Shown here: piece after piece, positions 31,061-40,278 of the stretch
How the letters are laid out: every line of letters begins with the position of its first letter
Numbering within the stretch: the first letter of the stretch is position 1
IMG/VR virus record: IMGVR_UViG_3300030103_003364
Span: 1-43,514 of that record
DNA: 43,514 nt
Source of the DNA: a virus
Strand: one strand, 5' to 3'
The notes under the pieces: generated by a model
The model's database searches: none
Seen by the model: only the letters and a program-made list of their open reading frames with translations
Told to the model about the DNA's origin: nothing
Translations under genes and position numbers: made by a program

Positions 31061-31963
31061 ATGACATTCGCTGAAATGAAAAAAGAAGATTACAATAAAG
31101 AAAGAAAAGTAAAGGATAGAAAAAAGAAAGCACAAGCAAGAGAATTACATTATTATGCTAATGACCATGATTTTCCAAAAGAAAATAATGAAATTCCAAA
31201 AGGATATGAAAATAAAATAATCTGTGGAGATTCAGAAGAAGTTTTAAAAAAATTGCCGAATAATTGTGTAGACTTGGTTTTTACTTCTCCACCATACAAT
31301 TTTGGGTTAGCTTATGAAAATTATGATGATGGTGTTCATTGGGAGAAATATATTGAAAAATTATTTGCTGTTTTCAAAGAATGTATAAGGGTTTTAAAAT
31401 ATGGGGGGAGAATTGTAATAAATGTTCAGCCTCTTTATTCTGATTATATCCCAATTCATCACATGATTACAAACTTCTTTATCCAGAATAAGATGATTTG
31501 GAGAAATGAAATAATATGGGAAAAAAATAATTATAATTGTAAATATACTGCTTGGGGTAGTTGGAAAAGTCCATCTAAACCTTACTTAAAATATACTTGG
31601 GAGTTTTTAGAAGTTTTTTCTAAAGGAGATTTAAAACATCTTGGAGATAGTAAAAATGCAGATATTACTGCTGATGAATTTAAAGAATGGGTTCTTGCTA
31701 AATGGAGTATTGCTCCAGAGAGAAAAATGAAAGATTTTGGTCATCCTGCAATGTTCCCAGAAAAATTAGCAGATAGAATCTTAAAACTTTTTAGTTTTAA
31801 AGGAGACATTATATTAGACCCTTTTAATGGTGTTGGAACAACTACGAAGGTTGCAAAAGAAACTGGTAGAAGATATTTAGGAATTGATACTTCAAAAGAA
31901 TATTGCGAGAAATCCGAAGAAAGGTTAAAGAAGTGGATTGACATATCAAAAAAGGTATGCTAA
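31061..31963 (+). CDS. DNA methyltransferase (N6-adenine or N4-cytosine), class beta order
   Basis: The 300-residue protein carries catalytic motif IV TSPPYN (about 75-80) before the SAM-binding motif I LDPFNGVGTT (about 252-261), the beta-class order. HPAMFPEKLADRI precedes motif I. It methylates the exocyclic amino group of A or C in DNA; specificity cannot be read. The gene is richer in A than its neighbours, a sign of recent acquisition. No clear partner restriction enzyme is adjacent, so it may protect phage DNA from host restriction. Confidence 0.88.
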   Translation: MTFAEMKKEDYNKERKVKDRKKKAQARELHYYANDHDFPKENNEIPKGYENKIICGDSEEVLKKLPNNCVDLVFTSPPYNFGLAYENYDDGVHWEKYIEKLFAVFKECIRVLKYGGRIVINVQPLYSDYIPIHHMITNFFIQNKMIWRNEIIWEKNNYNCKYTAWGSWKSPSKPYLKYTWEFLEVFSKGDLKHLGDSKNADITADEFKEWVLAKWSIAPERKMKDFGHPAMFPEKLADRILKLFSFKGDIILDPFNGVGTTTKVAKETGRRYLGIDTSKEYCEKSEERLKKWIDISKKVC

Positions 31964-32001
31964 AAGTTTATGATGAAAAAGATACTATGAGGAACTATAA
32001 T

Positions 32002-32433
32002 ATGAAAATGCAAATCATAGCGGTATTTATTCTTGTTATTTTATTATCTTATGCGTCTGCTTTTGATTCGGAACTGAAAGTTCCAAAGGCAACTGGCAAT
32101 AATGACCCCGACCCTCTCATAGATGTTTATGACTCTAAGGTGTACAAAGCGTTCATGAAAGAGAACCATGACAGGGTAGAGGAGTACCTTGATTCCCGTA
32201 AAGATGTTCACCCTATAGTCAGGAAATGTTTTGGAAAGTTTTTACATTCGGAAGCTGCTTGGTTTGACATGATTGACTGGTTTACATTTTCCACCAAGGA
32301 AGGTGTTCAGTGGTATCAACTGGAGAGCAGCGAGGTTAAGGCACTGCTGAACAAACATAAGTACATAGTTGACTGGGGTAACTGTTTACAGATTTCACTT
32401 CAAGAACAATGGAAAAACAAAAAGATATTATAG
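32002..32433 (+). CDS. Secreted protein of unknown function
   Basis: The 143-residue protein has a signal peptide (IIAVFILVILLSYASA) and a mature part starting FDSELKVP. I chose the ATG at 32002 because GAGG lies eight bases upstream. The mature domain has two conserved-looking Cys residues and WFDMIDWFTFS. It lies directly before the endolysin-type gene, so a periplasmic role in lysis or exclusion is possible. No family is recognised. Confidence 0.55.
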   Translation: MKMQIIAVFILVILLSYASAFDSELKVPKATGNNDPDPLIDVYDSKVYKAFMKENHDRVEEYLDSRKDVHPIVRKCFGKFLHSEAAWFDMIDWFTFSTKEGVQWYQLESSEVKALLNKHKYIVDWGNCLQISLQEQWKNKKIL

Positions 32434-32481
32434 GATTATTTCATTTAAATCAGTTTGGAAAAGAAATGGAGGAATATTTAG

Positions 32482-32841
32482 ATGTCAAAACAATTAACAA
32501 CCAACTTCCATTCTGATGAATTCAAATGCCCTTGCTGTGGCAAGGATGATATAGATATGAACTTTGTTATTAATCTACAGATAGCAAGAGACCATTCAGA
32601 TGTCAAGTTTATCATTACAAGTGGAGTGAGATGCGAGAAACATAACAAGGAAGTTGGTGGTAAAGAAACATCAAGTCACCTAAAAGGACTTGCTTGTGAT
32701 TTGGTGGCGCAAAACAGTTCTACGAGAGGACTATTGTTGAAAGCTATATATCATTCTTTTTTAAGAGTAGGAATAGGAAAAGACTTCATCCATGTGGATG
32801 ATGATATGGTTAAAGCACAAAATGTTACTTGGCTTTATTAA
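32482..32841 (+). CDS. M15-family peptidase (endolysin-type)
   Basis: The 119-residue protein matches the short Peptidase_M15 (YcbK-like) group. H66 and D73 (SSHLKGLACD) and H104 with D106 (FIHVD) are the zinc ligands and nearby acid. A CPCCGK motif near the N-terminus is common in this group. It cleaves peptide cross-links in peptidoglycan, most likely as the phage endolysin. GGAGG lies nine bases upstream. There is no signal peptide, so a holin or other route is needed for export. Confidence 0.85.
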   Translation: MSKQLTTNFHSDEFKCPCCGKDDIDMNFVINLQIARDHSDVKFIITSGVRCEKHNKEVGGKETSSHLKGLACDLVAQNSSTRGLLLKAIYHSFLRVGIGKDFIHVDDDMVKAQNVTWLY

Positions 32842-32863
32842 AAAGGATATGAGATGGTGAAGA

Positions 32864-32959
32864 ATGTTCCTTCGTAATGTGATTTTATTATATGTCTTGG
32901 TTCTTTTATCTTTTGTAATTTTATTTATAATTGGTCTAGGGATAATTAAATGGCTATAA
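32864..32959 (+). CDS. 31-residue membrane peptide
   Basis: The peptide is a single hydrophobic helix (VILLYVLVLLSFVILFIIGL) with a short charged N-terminus. It directly follows the endolysin-type gene. The ribosome site is weak. It may belong to the lysis set as a small holin-like or regulator peptide. Confidence 0.4.
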   Translation: MFLRNVILLYVLVLLSFVILFIIGLGIIKWL

Positions 32960-33040
32960 ATAAAAGTATGGCTGCTATTTATGGACTGAACAACCTATAG
33001 ACTCTGATGGCACATCAAAATAGAAAAGGGAGGAGAAAAC

Positions 33041-33355
33041 TTGGAAGTAAAAAAAGAAGAGAGATGCGGAAGCGAAGAAACAGGAAGAAGTAAGACACTA
33101 CAAGATGCTGAGTTTGATACAATGCAAAGTGATGATGGTGTTAAGATAGACCTTGCCTTTATTGTATTTATTATTAAGATGATGGCTAACTTCTTTGTAC
33201 TTATGGGTAAAGATAAACATAAAACTGCTAAAGTAGAACAGATGATGATAGATATGATAGTTAAATTCTTTGAAGAGAATAAAGGTAGGTCATTCTCTGA
33301 GTTTCTAACACAAGAACCAAGAAAAGAAGATACTGCTGATAACCTGGTGTCATAA
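33041..33355 (+). CDS. Small protein with one hydrophobic segment
   Basis: The 104-residue protein starts at TTG with a strong GGGAGGAG site. A hydrophobic segment (DLAFIVFIIKMMANFFVLMG) lies in the middle, between a charged N-terminus and a helical C-terminus. It overlaps the next gene by one base. It may be a membrane or oligomerisation factor in the lysis/packaging region. No family is recognised. Confidence 0.5.
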   Translation: MEVKKEERCGSEETGRSKTLQDAEFDTMQSDDGVKIDLAFIVFIIKMMANFFVLMGKDKHKTAKVEQMMIDMIVKFFEENKGRSFSEFLTQEPRKEDTADNLVS

Positions 33356-33696
33356 TGAATCTTAAATATTGGGGATTAGTGATATGTGTGTTAATTCTAT
33401 TTACTTTTGGTTTAAGAAATTCTTTCCTGAGAAAACGCGTAGCGAGGCTGATGGCAAAAGAGGAAAAGCATATACAGGCGAAGCGGAAGGAAAAGCTAAA
33501 TATTGCGATTGCTCCTTTGCAAACAGAGATACAAAGGTCAAAAAAGGAAAAGCACATAACAAAAAAAGAGTACAGGATATTACAATTCCAAGAAGAAGAA
33601 CTAAGAGAAAAGCTAAAAGCCGCACAAGAAAAGTACCGAAAAGCTCATGTAGATGAAATGCGTCTTAATGGAGAATTAGCCTATGCAGGAAAATAA
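33355..33696 (+). CDS. Membrane-anchored coiled coil, spanin-like (i-spanin candidate)
   Basis: The 113-residue protein has one N-terminal transmembrane helix (about 5-20) and then a long charged coiled coil (about 35-105). This is the topology of inner-membrane spanins that help disrupt the outer membrane. Its neighbours are the endolysin-type gene upstream and another membrane-coiled-coil protein downstream (14-base overlap). Spanin identity is inferred. Confidence 0.45.
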   Translation: MNLKYWGLVICVLILFTFGLRNSFLRKRVARLMAKEEKHIQAKRKEKLNIAIAPLQTEIQRSKKEKHITKKEYRILQFQEEELREKLKAAQEKYRKAHVDEMRLNGELAYAGK

Positions 33697-34042
33697 CAAG
33701 GGTTTTTGGTTAAATGTTTTAGTTGGTTTTGTTATTTTAGCATTAGCTATACTATGTGCAAAAGTTGCACTTGCTACAGAAGTAGAAGATATACAGGCAG
33801 AACTCATTACTAACCTTGAGAAACAAGTAGAGAAACAGAAAGAAATTAATACTGATAACGAAAAGATTATAGAAGGTAATAAAAAGATAATTGAGATGCA
33901 GGAGAAACATCTTGAGCTTCAGAACAAAGACATTAATAGATTAATAGATGAAAAGGTTAAAGGTGGGGATGGGATAGTAGATGATGTGAAAAAACAAGCT
34001 GCTATTCCTATGTTTATCTGGATACTCCTAAGTTTGTTATAA
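33683..34042 (+). CDS. Membrane/coiled-coil protein with C-terminal helix
   Basis: The 119-residue protein has an N-terminal hydrophobic segment (about 8-30) that could be a signal anchor, a heptad-rich middle, and a second hydrophobic helix at the C-terminus (PMFIWILLSLL). It abuts the terminase start without a gap. It may be a holin, antiholin or outer lysis partner. No family is recognised. Confidence 0.45.
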   Translation: MQENNKGFWLNVLVGFVILALAILCAKVALATEVEDIQAELITNLEKQVEKQKEINTDNEKIIEGNKKIIEMQEKHLELQNKDINRLIDEKVKGGDGIVDDVKKQAAIPMFIWILLSLL

Positions 34043-35656
34043 GTGGACATTAAATCTCTTGACATTAAAAAATTAAAGAAACTTCCAAGAGCAGAACGAT
34101 TAGCCCTTGCAGACAAGATTGATGAGTGGGAAAAGAATGTTCTTGGTGCTAAGTCAGACTTCCTGAAAAACCAAAATCCTTTCATATACTTTGAACCTTC
34201 TGATGGAACTGTATCTCCAGAGGGTATGGAGTTCCTTAGAAAGCACATCAACGAAGAGGATATACCTCCAAAGTTTGAATCTCAATTAGATGCTATTAAA
34301 GCATTAGCTGACAATAGTGTTATTGCTATCTTAGGTGCTAACCAGGCAGGTAAGACTCTTATTATTTGTATAATTGGGTATATCCTTTCTACTGGAGAAG
34401 TACCTGAGTTTTTAAAAGACATCTTTCCAAAAGAATTACTCCCTACTAAGTTTCCGGTTAAAGGTCGTGTGGTGGGTGTTGATAACAGGCAGTTGCTAAA
34501 TGCTGTTTTAAGGGAGTGGAAGAAGTTTGCTCCGAAGAACTGTTTAAGGAATGGTAACTGGAAGGATAGTTGGAACTCAGAGCGTAAGACATTGACACTC
34601 TACCGGAATAATAACTTTGTATTAGCTGAAGTAGAGTTTATGACTAATGAACAAGATGTGGATTCTTTTCAGGGGGTGCAGTTGCATTGGGTAGCTTATG
34701 ATGAAGAACCTAAAGAGAAGATTAGACAAGAAAACCTAATGCGTTTTATTACATCAGATAGAATTATAGAATTATTTGGTTTCACTCCGACTCATGGTTT
34801 GTCTTGGAGTTCGGAACTGTTCTTTAATAACGAAGATAATGATAATGTTAAGTTAATAAAGTTAGCTTCTATCACAAATAAGAAGGCTAACATAAAGATG
34901 TTGGAGGAAATAGCAACTCAGGAGACTGATTATAATAAAAAGAAGATGAGATTGCTTGGTGATTTTGTTTCACTATCCGGTCTTGTCTATTCAAACTTGT
35001 TTAGCGAGAAGGTTCATGTAGTAAAACCTTTTGACTTGAACATGGAAGAGTTTGTTGTTTATCGTGGGCTTGACCCACACATGACTAAACCAACTGTTGC
35101 TGTGGAGGTGGCAGTAGATAGGGAGGGTTTTAAGTATGTTGTCGGAACATATAAATCTAAACACGGAGACGACACAGAAATCATCAAAGAGAACTTGGCG
35201 AAACGAGCAGCTGACAGGAATTACAGGCTTGGGTGGACAAATTGTGACAAGTCTGCTGATAGCACTATACGCATCATTGGTGATTATAATGCTTTTGTGC
35301 TTTTGGGTAGGGGAGCTAATGCTATCCCTGCGCTCTTTAAGTCTGAAAAGTTTACTGGGTCTAAAATAGCAGGAGTAGATTTGATTAGACAAAACCTAAG
35401 AGTTGATGATAAAATTAACTTGCCAAAGTTAGTTATATTTGATATACCAGAAAACAAAGAACTTATACACTCCATGAAAACATTAGAACGAGATACGTTT
35501 GCAAATGAAGACATTAAAGTAAAAGACGATATTAAAGAAGGCAAACATGATGCTCATGCTGCGTTGCGTTATGCACATCAGAGAATAATGAACTGGATGC
35601 CTTTAAATCAAATAATACCAGAACCGGAAGAGGTTAATGAGACTGTAGGATATTAA
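34043..35656 (+). CDS. terL: Terminase large subunit
   Basis: The 537-residue packaging motor has an N-terminal ATPase with Walker A GANQAGKT (98-105) and Walker B WVAYDEE (216-222). The C-terminal RNase H-like nuclease domain starts near YRGLDPH (D344). It drives DNA into the prohead and cuts genome ends. The start is GTG, directly after the preceding stop. ATQETDYNKKKMR (about 291-303) is the segment whose DNA matches the end of the Lys-rich gene at 3175. Confidence 0.9.
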   Translation: MDIKSLDIKKLKKLPRAERLALADKIDEWEKNVLGAKSDFLKNQNPFIYFEPSDGTVSPEGMEFLRKHINEEDIPPKFESQLDAIKALADNSVIAILGANQAGKTLIICIIGYILSTGEVPEFLKDIFPKELLPTKFPVKGRVVGVDNRQLLNAVLREWKKFAPKNCLRNGNWKDSWNSERKTLTLYRNNNFVLAEVEFMTNEQDVDSFQGVQLHWVAYDEEPKEKIRQENLMRFITSDRIIELFGFTPTHGLSWSSELFFNNEDNDNVKLIKLASITNKKANIKMLEEIATQETDYNKKKMRLLGDFVSLSGLVYSNLFSEKVHVVKPFDLNMEEFVVYRGLDPHMTKPTVAVEVAVDREGFKYVVGTYKSKHGDDTEIIKENLAKRAADRNYRLGWTNCDKSADSTIRIIGDYNAFVLLGRGANAIPALFKSEKFTGSKIAGVDLIRQNLRVDDKINLPKLVIFDIPENKELIHSMKTLERDTFANEDIKVKDDIKEGKHDAHAALRYAHQRIMNWMPLNQIIPEPEEVNETVGY

Positions 35657-35667
35657 GGAGGTTCACA

Positions 35668-37428
35668 ATGCCGAAAGACGACTTCATAGGTACAGTAGAA
35701 CGGTGGAAGCATGAAGCACAGGAATTAAGAAGGCAGTATGATGACCAATGGACTAAAAACCTTAGAAATACTAAAGGTGTCTTTGATGCTGGAGAAGTAG
35801 AGAAGTCTAAGGTTAGAGGCAGGTCAAAGGTATTCTACAGGAAGATATGGGCTATATCGTGGCGTATCCTTGCATCTTTTTATCAGATATTCTTACGAGA
35901 CCCTGATAATTTTAAGATTACAGGCAGGGATGGGAAATCGGATACGCTGCGTTCTAAAATTTTGCAGTTTGTCACCAAGTGGCGCTATGACATGATGATG
36001 AGAGGTGATGGTTTATTTACTCAGTTTGTGTGGGCGTTTCAGGATATTATTAATATCGGTATTTGTGTTGGTAAATTTAGGTGGGTACTAAATGAGTATG
36101 ATGATAAGCCGGAGTTTGTACTATATCCACCTGAACAAGTTTATCACGATATGACCCATGCTATAACACAAAGAAAGAGATATTTTATATTTGAGAACTG
36201 GAGTACAAGAGAAGAGTTGTTGGAGTTAGGTTATGAAGATTCTCTGATAGATAAATTAGAACCGACTACTCCTGAAACTCAAATTGTAAGACAGACACGC
36301 CATGTAAATGAGAGAGACCCATTACAAGACCCTAAATCAAATGAATATTCTTCTGGTGGAAAATATAATGAGACAGGTAAAAATGAAGTTATTAAAGCAG
36401 AAGAGAAATTTGTGTGGTTTGAAACATTCTATAAAGAAAAAGGAAAGATATTCTTTGGCGCTCACTCAGGAGATACAGTCCTAAAAGAGCCGGAGGAATC
36501 TGTGTATGGCAGACGATACCCTATTGTATATGGTCAATGCCTTACCGAAGCTCATAAGGCTATCGGTGAGGGATTCCCTCAACCATTAGAAGGAGTCCAA
36601 GAGTCTATTAATGCACATCTTAATCAGAGAAAAGATAATGTTTCTCTTGCCTTGAATGGTAGAACGATTGTGTCACGCTTTGCTAATGTTGACTTGATGT
36701 CTCTAACACGGTCAAGAGCAGGAGGTGTTACTTTAGCTGATGATGTTAATGGTGTGATTGATAGACCTTTTAATAATGTAACACAGACATCTTATACTGA
36801 AGCTGCTGTAGATGATAATATGATGCAGGAGATGTCCGGTGTTACACCACAGAAGCAAGGGTTAGGAGCAGAGACTAAGGCAACAGTTGCTCAGATTAAT
36901 CTGGCAGAGTCAAATGCTAAAATAGACCTTTTTGCTGCAATAGTAAAAGAGACGTTCTTTGTGGATTTCTTTTCTGTGCTTGCTGGTTTAATACAGCGTT
37001 TTGAAACGGATGCTGCAATATTGCGTGTTGCTAATGAAAACTTCAGAGACTTAAATCCTACTGGTGTTCATATATTTGATTTAGGTGATGAAGTAGATTT
37101 AGAGATTAACGTAGGTCTTGGTGCTGTAGGTCGTCAGTTTGAAGTACAGCAGAATATGCTTGCCATGGATAGAGCTAATATGTCTAATCAAGCTATGATA
37201 GGATTATTACAATCAGGTGCGGTTACTGCACAGCAAGTAAGGTTGATAGATACTACAAAGTTCTTTGAGGAAATATTACCTAAACTTGGTCATAAGAATG
37301 TTCAGGATTTCTTCTTTGAAGTAGCACCACCTCCACAGCCTCAAGGTGGACAAAACCCTGCGTTAGCAGGAGCAGGACAACCTAATGTGGGTGTGTCCGG
37401 TGGACAACAAATAGGATTACCGCAGTAA
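35668..37428 (+). CDS. Portal protein
   Basis: The 586-residue protein directly after the large terminase is helical at the N-terminus (VERWKHEAQELRRQYDDQW). The middle contains a typical portal core (QPLEGVQESINAHLNQRKDNVSLALNGR) and the C-terminus is Gln/Pro/Gly-rich. Size, order and internal motifs fit a podoviral portal, which forms the ring through which DNA enters and leaves. The ribosome site is AAGGAGG. Confidence 0.8.
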   Translation: MPKDDFIGTVERWKHEAQELRRQYDDQWTKNLRNTKGVFDAGEVEKSKVRGRSKVFYRKIWAISWRILASFYQIFLRDPDNFKITGRDGKSDTLRSKILQFVTKWRYDMMMRGDGLFTQFVWAFQDIINIGICVGKFRWVLNEYDDKPEFVLYPPEQVYHDMTHAITQRKRYFIFENWSTREELLELGYEDSLIDKLEPTTPETQIVRQTRHVNERDPLQDPKSNEYSSGGKYNETGKNEVIKAEEKFVWFETFYKEKGKIFFGAHSGDTVLKEPEESVYGRRYPIVYGQCLTEAHKAIGEGFPQPLEGVQESINAHLNQRKDNVSLALNGRTIVSRFANVDLMSLTRSRAGGVTLADDVNGVIDRPFNNVTQTSYTEAAVDDNMMQEMSGVTPQKQGLGAETKATVAQINLAESNAKIDLFAAIVKETFFVDFFSVLAGLIQRFETDAAILRVANENFRDLNPTGVHIFDLGDEVDLEINVGLGAVGRQFEVQQNMLAMDRANMSNQAMIGLLQSGAVTAQQVRLIDTTKFFEEILPKLGHKNVQDFFFEVAPPPQPQGGQNPALAGAGQPNVGVSGGQQIGLPQ

Positions 37429-37431
37429 TTT

Positions 37432-37755
37432 ATGGTTGACATTAACGACATAGAACAAGATGTATTTATAGAAAAACTTGGTAAGTTTGAAGATATAACT
37501 AAACTTGCCAATATGCCAGAGTTTGATACTTTAAAGTTTTATTTTAATATGGTAGCAGACCAAGCATTGAAACGTCTTGTAATGAAGCCTGACCTTACTG
37601 TGGAAGAGCAAGCTGAGTTAAAGGCAATTATAAAAATTTGTAAGTATGAATTTGTAGCCATGCCAGAGTGGTTGAACAGTCAAGCTGCTCTTGCAAGAGA
37701 AGAATTAGAGTTTAGAAGAGAGCATGGTGTCTTAAATTTAAAAGATAAGACTTGA
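37432..37755 (+). CDS. Small helical protein between portal and scaffold
   Basis: The 107-residue helical acidic protein contains FIEKLGKFEDITKLANMP and LNSQAALAREELEFRREHG. Its place between portal and scaffold-like gene suggests a role in capsid assembly. No strong ribosome site is seen; the start lies three bases after the portal stop, so coupling is likely. No family is recognised. Confidence 0.55.
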   Translation: MVDINDIEQDVFIEKLGKFEDITKLANMPEFDTLKFYFNMVADQALKRLVMKPDLTVEEQAELKAIIKICKYEFVAMPEWLNSQAALAREELEFRREHGVLNLKDKT

Positions 37756-37855
37756 CATAATTATGCAAGTAGGTAAAAATCACTTTTAATCGGTCATCTG
37801 AACCGTATTCAGATATAACAAGCGAGAGTCTTGTAAAACTACTAAAGGAGGCTTT

Positions 37856-38794
37856 ATGCCTAAGAAAAAAGAAGCAAAAGCGGAGACCTCAACCGAAACA
37901 GAGGAAGTAGCACAGGAACAAGAAGCAGTACAAACGGAGACTCCTGACGAAAGTGGAGATGCTGGTGAACCTTCTGTAAGAGAGAAGATGTATGCTGAGT
38001 ATGCTAAAAGTCAAGAAGTAGAAGAACCTGTAGAGGAAAAGCAACCGGGAGAGACACCTGGAGAACCAGAAGCAAAACAAGACAAGAAAGAAGTTAAAGA
38101 GGATACTAAAACCGAAGATAAGACCGTACCTCTTGGCGCACTACACGAAGAACGACAGAAACGTAAAGAACTTCAGGCTGAAGTCGTTGAGTTGAAAAAT
38201 CAGGTCAAGGATATGCTCAACAAAGAGCGTCAAATTGACCCCGAAGAGGCAGGAGATGAAGAGTATATTGAGGATTATGACGCTGAACTTATCAAACTGA
38301 AAAAGCAGAATGAGGCGTTGACAGCAGAGGTAGATTCTATCAAAGCAAAAGACACGCAATCTGAAGCGGAAAAAGCGCAAACGGCTTTTCTAACTAAGGT
38401 GAATAAAGTCCACGAAGAACTTAAAACAGAGGGATTTGATGGATTTGAGGAATGCACACCAATGATAAGACAGCACATTCACGGACTTATAATGCAAGAA
38501 CCAGACCCACAGGAATACATAGAAGGTAGGAAACTACTTGATGTTGACACACCTGAAGGCTGGAAGAAAATTTATAAGGAAGAAATATATCCTTCTATTA
38601 AAGCAATTATTAACCAGAAAAAGACAGAAGAACTCATGGATGAGAGAATAGAGCGCAAGAAGAAAGCTGCTCTGTCCGGTAATTCTGGAGGTAGACCTGT
38701 TCAGTCAAAGAAAGAAAACGTAAACGATTTAAGTCCTGATGAAATGAATAAGCGTTATATGGAAATGCGTCAAAAGAGAGGTGCTGCGGTCTAA
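37856..38794 (+). CDS. Scaffold-like capsid assembly protein
   Basis: The 312-residue protein is very acidic and disordered at the N-terminus (EEVAQEQEAVQTETPDE), has a coiled-coil middle (QKRKELQAEVVELKNQVKDML) and a basic C-terminus (RIERKKKAALSGN). This is a common scaffold composition, and the gene lies directly before the major capsid gene. The strong AAAGGAGG site fits high expression. A 100-base gap upstream holds a weak TTGACA-type element (about 37752). Confidence 0.65.
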   Translation: MPKKKEAKAETSTETEEVAQEQEAVQTETPDESGDAGEPSVREKMYAEYAKSQEVEEPVEEKQPGETPGEPEAKQDKKEVKEDTKTEDKTVPLGALHEERQKRKELQAEVVELKNQVKDMLNKERQIDPEEAGDEEYIEDYDAELIKLKKQNEALTAEVDSIKAKDTQSEAEKAQTAFLTKVNKVHEELKTEGFDGFEECTPMIRQHIHGLIMQEPDPQEYIEGRKLLDVDTPEGWKKIYKEEIYPSIKAIINQKKTEELMDERIERKKKAALSGNSGGRPVQSKKENVNDLSPDEMNKRYMEMRQKRGAAV

Positions 38795-38825
38795 TCTTCT
38801 AAATTTAATTTAGGAGAAAAGACAA

Positions 38826-39788
38826 ATGGCTAACGAAATGAATTGGGTCAATCACTCCGGTGTATTGACTAACAATAAGTTGAATCAGTTTTTTCAGCGT
38901 TCAGCCCAACCTCTTTTCAAGTTTAGACAGTTCGTAGATGTTAAGGAAGCATTTGGAAAGTCCAGAGGTCAGTCAGTCAACTGGCTGAGAGTTGCTAATG
39001 TTGGTACTATGGGTGGAAACTTAACCGAAACCAACACCATGCACGAAACGACTCAGGCTTTAACATGGGGTACGCTTACGGTAGCTGAAGTAGGTAACTC
39101 TATTCCATTTACCTTTAAAGCAGAAGCATTATCTGAATTTGATATACAAGAAATTGTTAGAGGTGGAATGCTTGATGATGCTGCAAAAGTATTAGACGGT
39201 AAAGTTGAGAGAAGGTATAATGAAACGAAGTTACGCTTTGTCGGAACTTCCACTACCGCCCACACTCTTACTACTAACGGTACTGCTACTGTTACTAACA
39301 CTTCAATCTTAAATTCTCGCCATGTAAGAAAGATGAGACTTGAGTTGGAGAAGAGAAATGTTCCAGCATACGAAGGTGACTCTTATGTATGTATTGCTTC
39401 ATTGGAAGCCTTAGAGTCTCTTGAAGGAGCTATGGAAGGCGTAAATCAGTACACCGAAACTGGTGTTGATAAGATTTACAACGGTGAGGTTGGGAGGCTT
39501 CATGGTGTAAGGTTCGTTAAGGATTTCTACGCTTCACGGTTTACGATTGATGCTGATGCAAGAACTGCTACAGCTAAATCATGGACTACAGGCAACTCAC
39601 TTGATGCCTATATGTTTGGAAAAGGTGTCGTAAGAGAAGCCGTTGTTGTACCAGAGGAAGTTCGTATGAAGGTTGTTACTGATTACGGAAGGTCTAAAGG
39701 TATCGCATGGTATTTCTTAGGTGGATGGGCGTTAGAATGGGACACTGAGGCTGATTCAAGAATCATTAAGTGGGATTCTAATGCGTAG
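38826..39788 (+). CDS. Major capsid protein, N4-gp56 type
   Basis: The 320-residue protein has the HK97-like N4-gp56 layout: FKFRQFVDVKEAFGKSRGQ early, WGTLTVAEVGNSIPFT, then ARRYNE-type helical stretch, NVPAYEGDSYVCIASLEAL, and YNGEVGRLHGVRFVKDF. These C-terminal phrases are characteristic of the family. It follows the scaffold-like gene with a good site (AGGAG). It forms the icosahedral shell. Confidence 0.82.
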   Translation: MANEMNWVNHSGVLTNNKLNQFFQRSAQPLFKFRQFVDVKEAFGKSRGQSVNWLRVANVGTMGGNLTETNTMHETTQALTWGTLTVAEVGNSIPFTFKAEALSEFDIQEIVRGGMLDDAAKVLDGKVERRYNETKLRFVGTSTTAHTLTTNGTATVTNTSILNSRHVRKMRLELEKRNVPAYEGDSYVCIASLEALESLEGAMEGVNQYTETGVDKIYNGEVGRLHGVRFVKDFYASRFTIDADARTATAKSWTTGNSLDAYMFGKGVVREAVVVPEEVRMKVVTDYGRSKGIAWYFLGGWALEWDTEADSRIIKWDSNA

Positions 39789-39830
39789 TGTTTTTTTTAA
39801 TTAACTTATAATATAAGGAGGTGACATATC

Positions 39831-40214
39831 ATGGCTTATGATGATATGGTTGTTATTACTTACTCTTGGGGCGAAATAGATTTTGGTGCTGGCAGTGATG
39901 CTGTTGCTATCAAAGGATATGGAGGCAAGAAGGGTAAAATCCTAGACATTGGCGTGTCTGTAACCGAAACTTTTAATCAGGTTACGACCCCTGCGTATAT
40001 ACGAATGGGTACAACAGGAGACGCTGATGCTTATGCAGAGCTTAATATGGCTGCTGCTGCTGATACAGATTATTATAATATCCTTGACGACACAGACGCT
40101 ATTATAGCTGCTGCTGTTCCTGCGGATACTCAGATAGAGGTTGCTTTTATTACCCCTACTGGTGGTACTCCTGCTGGTAAAGGACACGTTAATATAACTA
40201 TCGGTTGGTTCTAA
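39831..40214 (+). CDS. Putative capsid decoration or head protein
   Basis: The 127-residue, beta-rich, Gly/Thr/Ala-rich protein (ITYSWGEIDFGAGSDAV, and GKGHVNITIGWF at the end) has a strong AAGGAGGTGA site. Small beta-sandwich proteins after the major capsid gene are often capsid decorations. It is the last gene before a terminator. No family can be named. Confidence 0.5.
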   Translation: MAYDDMVVITYSWGEIDFGAGSDAVAIKGYGGKKGKILDIGVSVTETFNQVTTPAYIRMGTTGDADAYAELNMAAAADTDYYNILDDTDAIIAAAVPADTQIEVAFITPTGGTPAGKGHVNITIGWF

Positions 40215-40220
40215 ATTTGT

Positions 40221-40270
40221 GGGGCTGGCTGTACGACATCTTGAATGGGATGCAGTCCAGCCCTTTCTTT
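40221..40270 (+). terminator. Rho-independent terminator after the head operon
   Basis: GGGCTGG-CTG (40222-40231) pairs with CAG-T-CCAGCCC (40253-40263), with one bulged T, and an inner CATC/GATG extends the stem. TTTCTTT follows. It separates head genes from the sulfotransferase cassette, so the cassette may have its own control or be made at lower level. Confidence 0.7.
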
Positions 40271-40278
40271 AAGGCTTA

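Noticed and set aside
32409-32516. 35-codon ORF overlapping the secreted protein and the M15 gene
   Set aside because: It overlaps both neighbours, has no good ribosome site and shows no recognisable protein feature.
37752-37855. Possible promoter before the scaffold-like gene (TTGACA near 37752)
   Set aside because: The -10 position (AAAAAT) is poor and the TTGACA overlaps the end of the previous gene; not enough to call a promoter.
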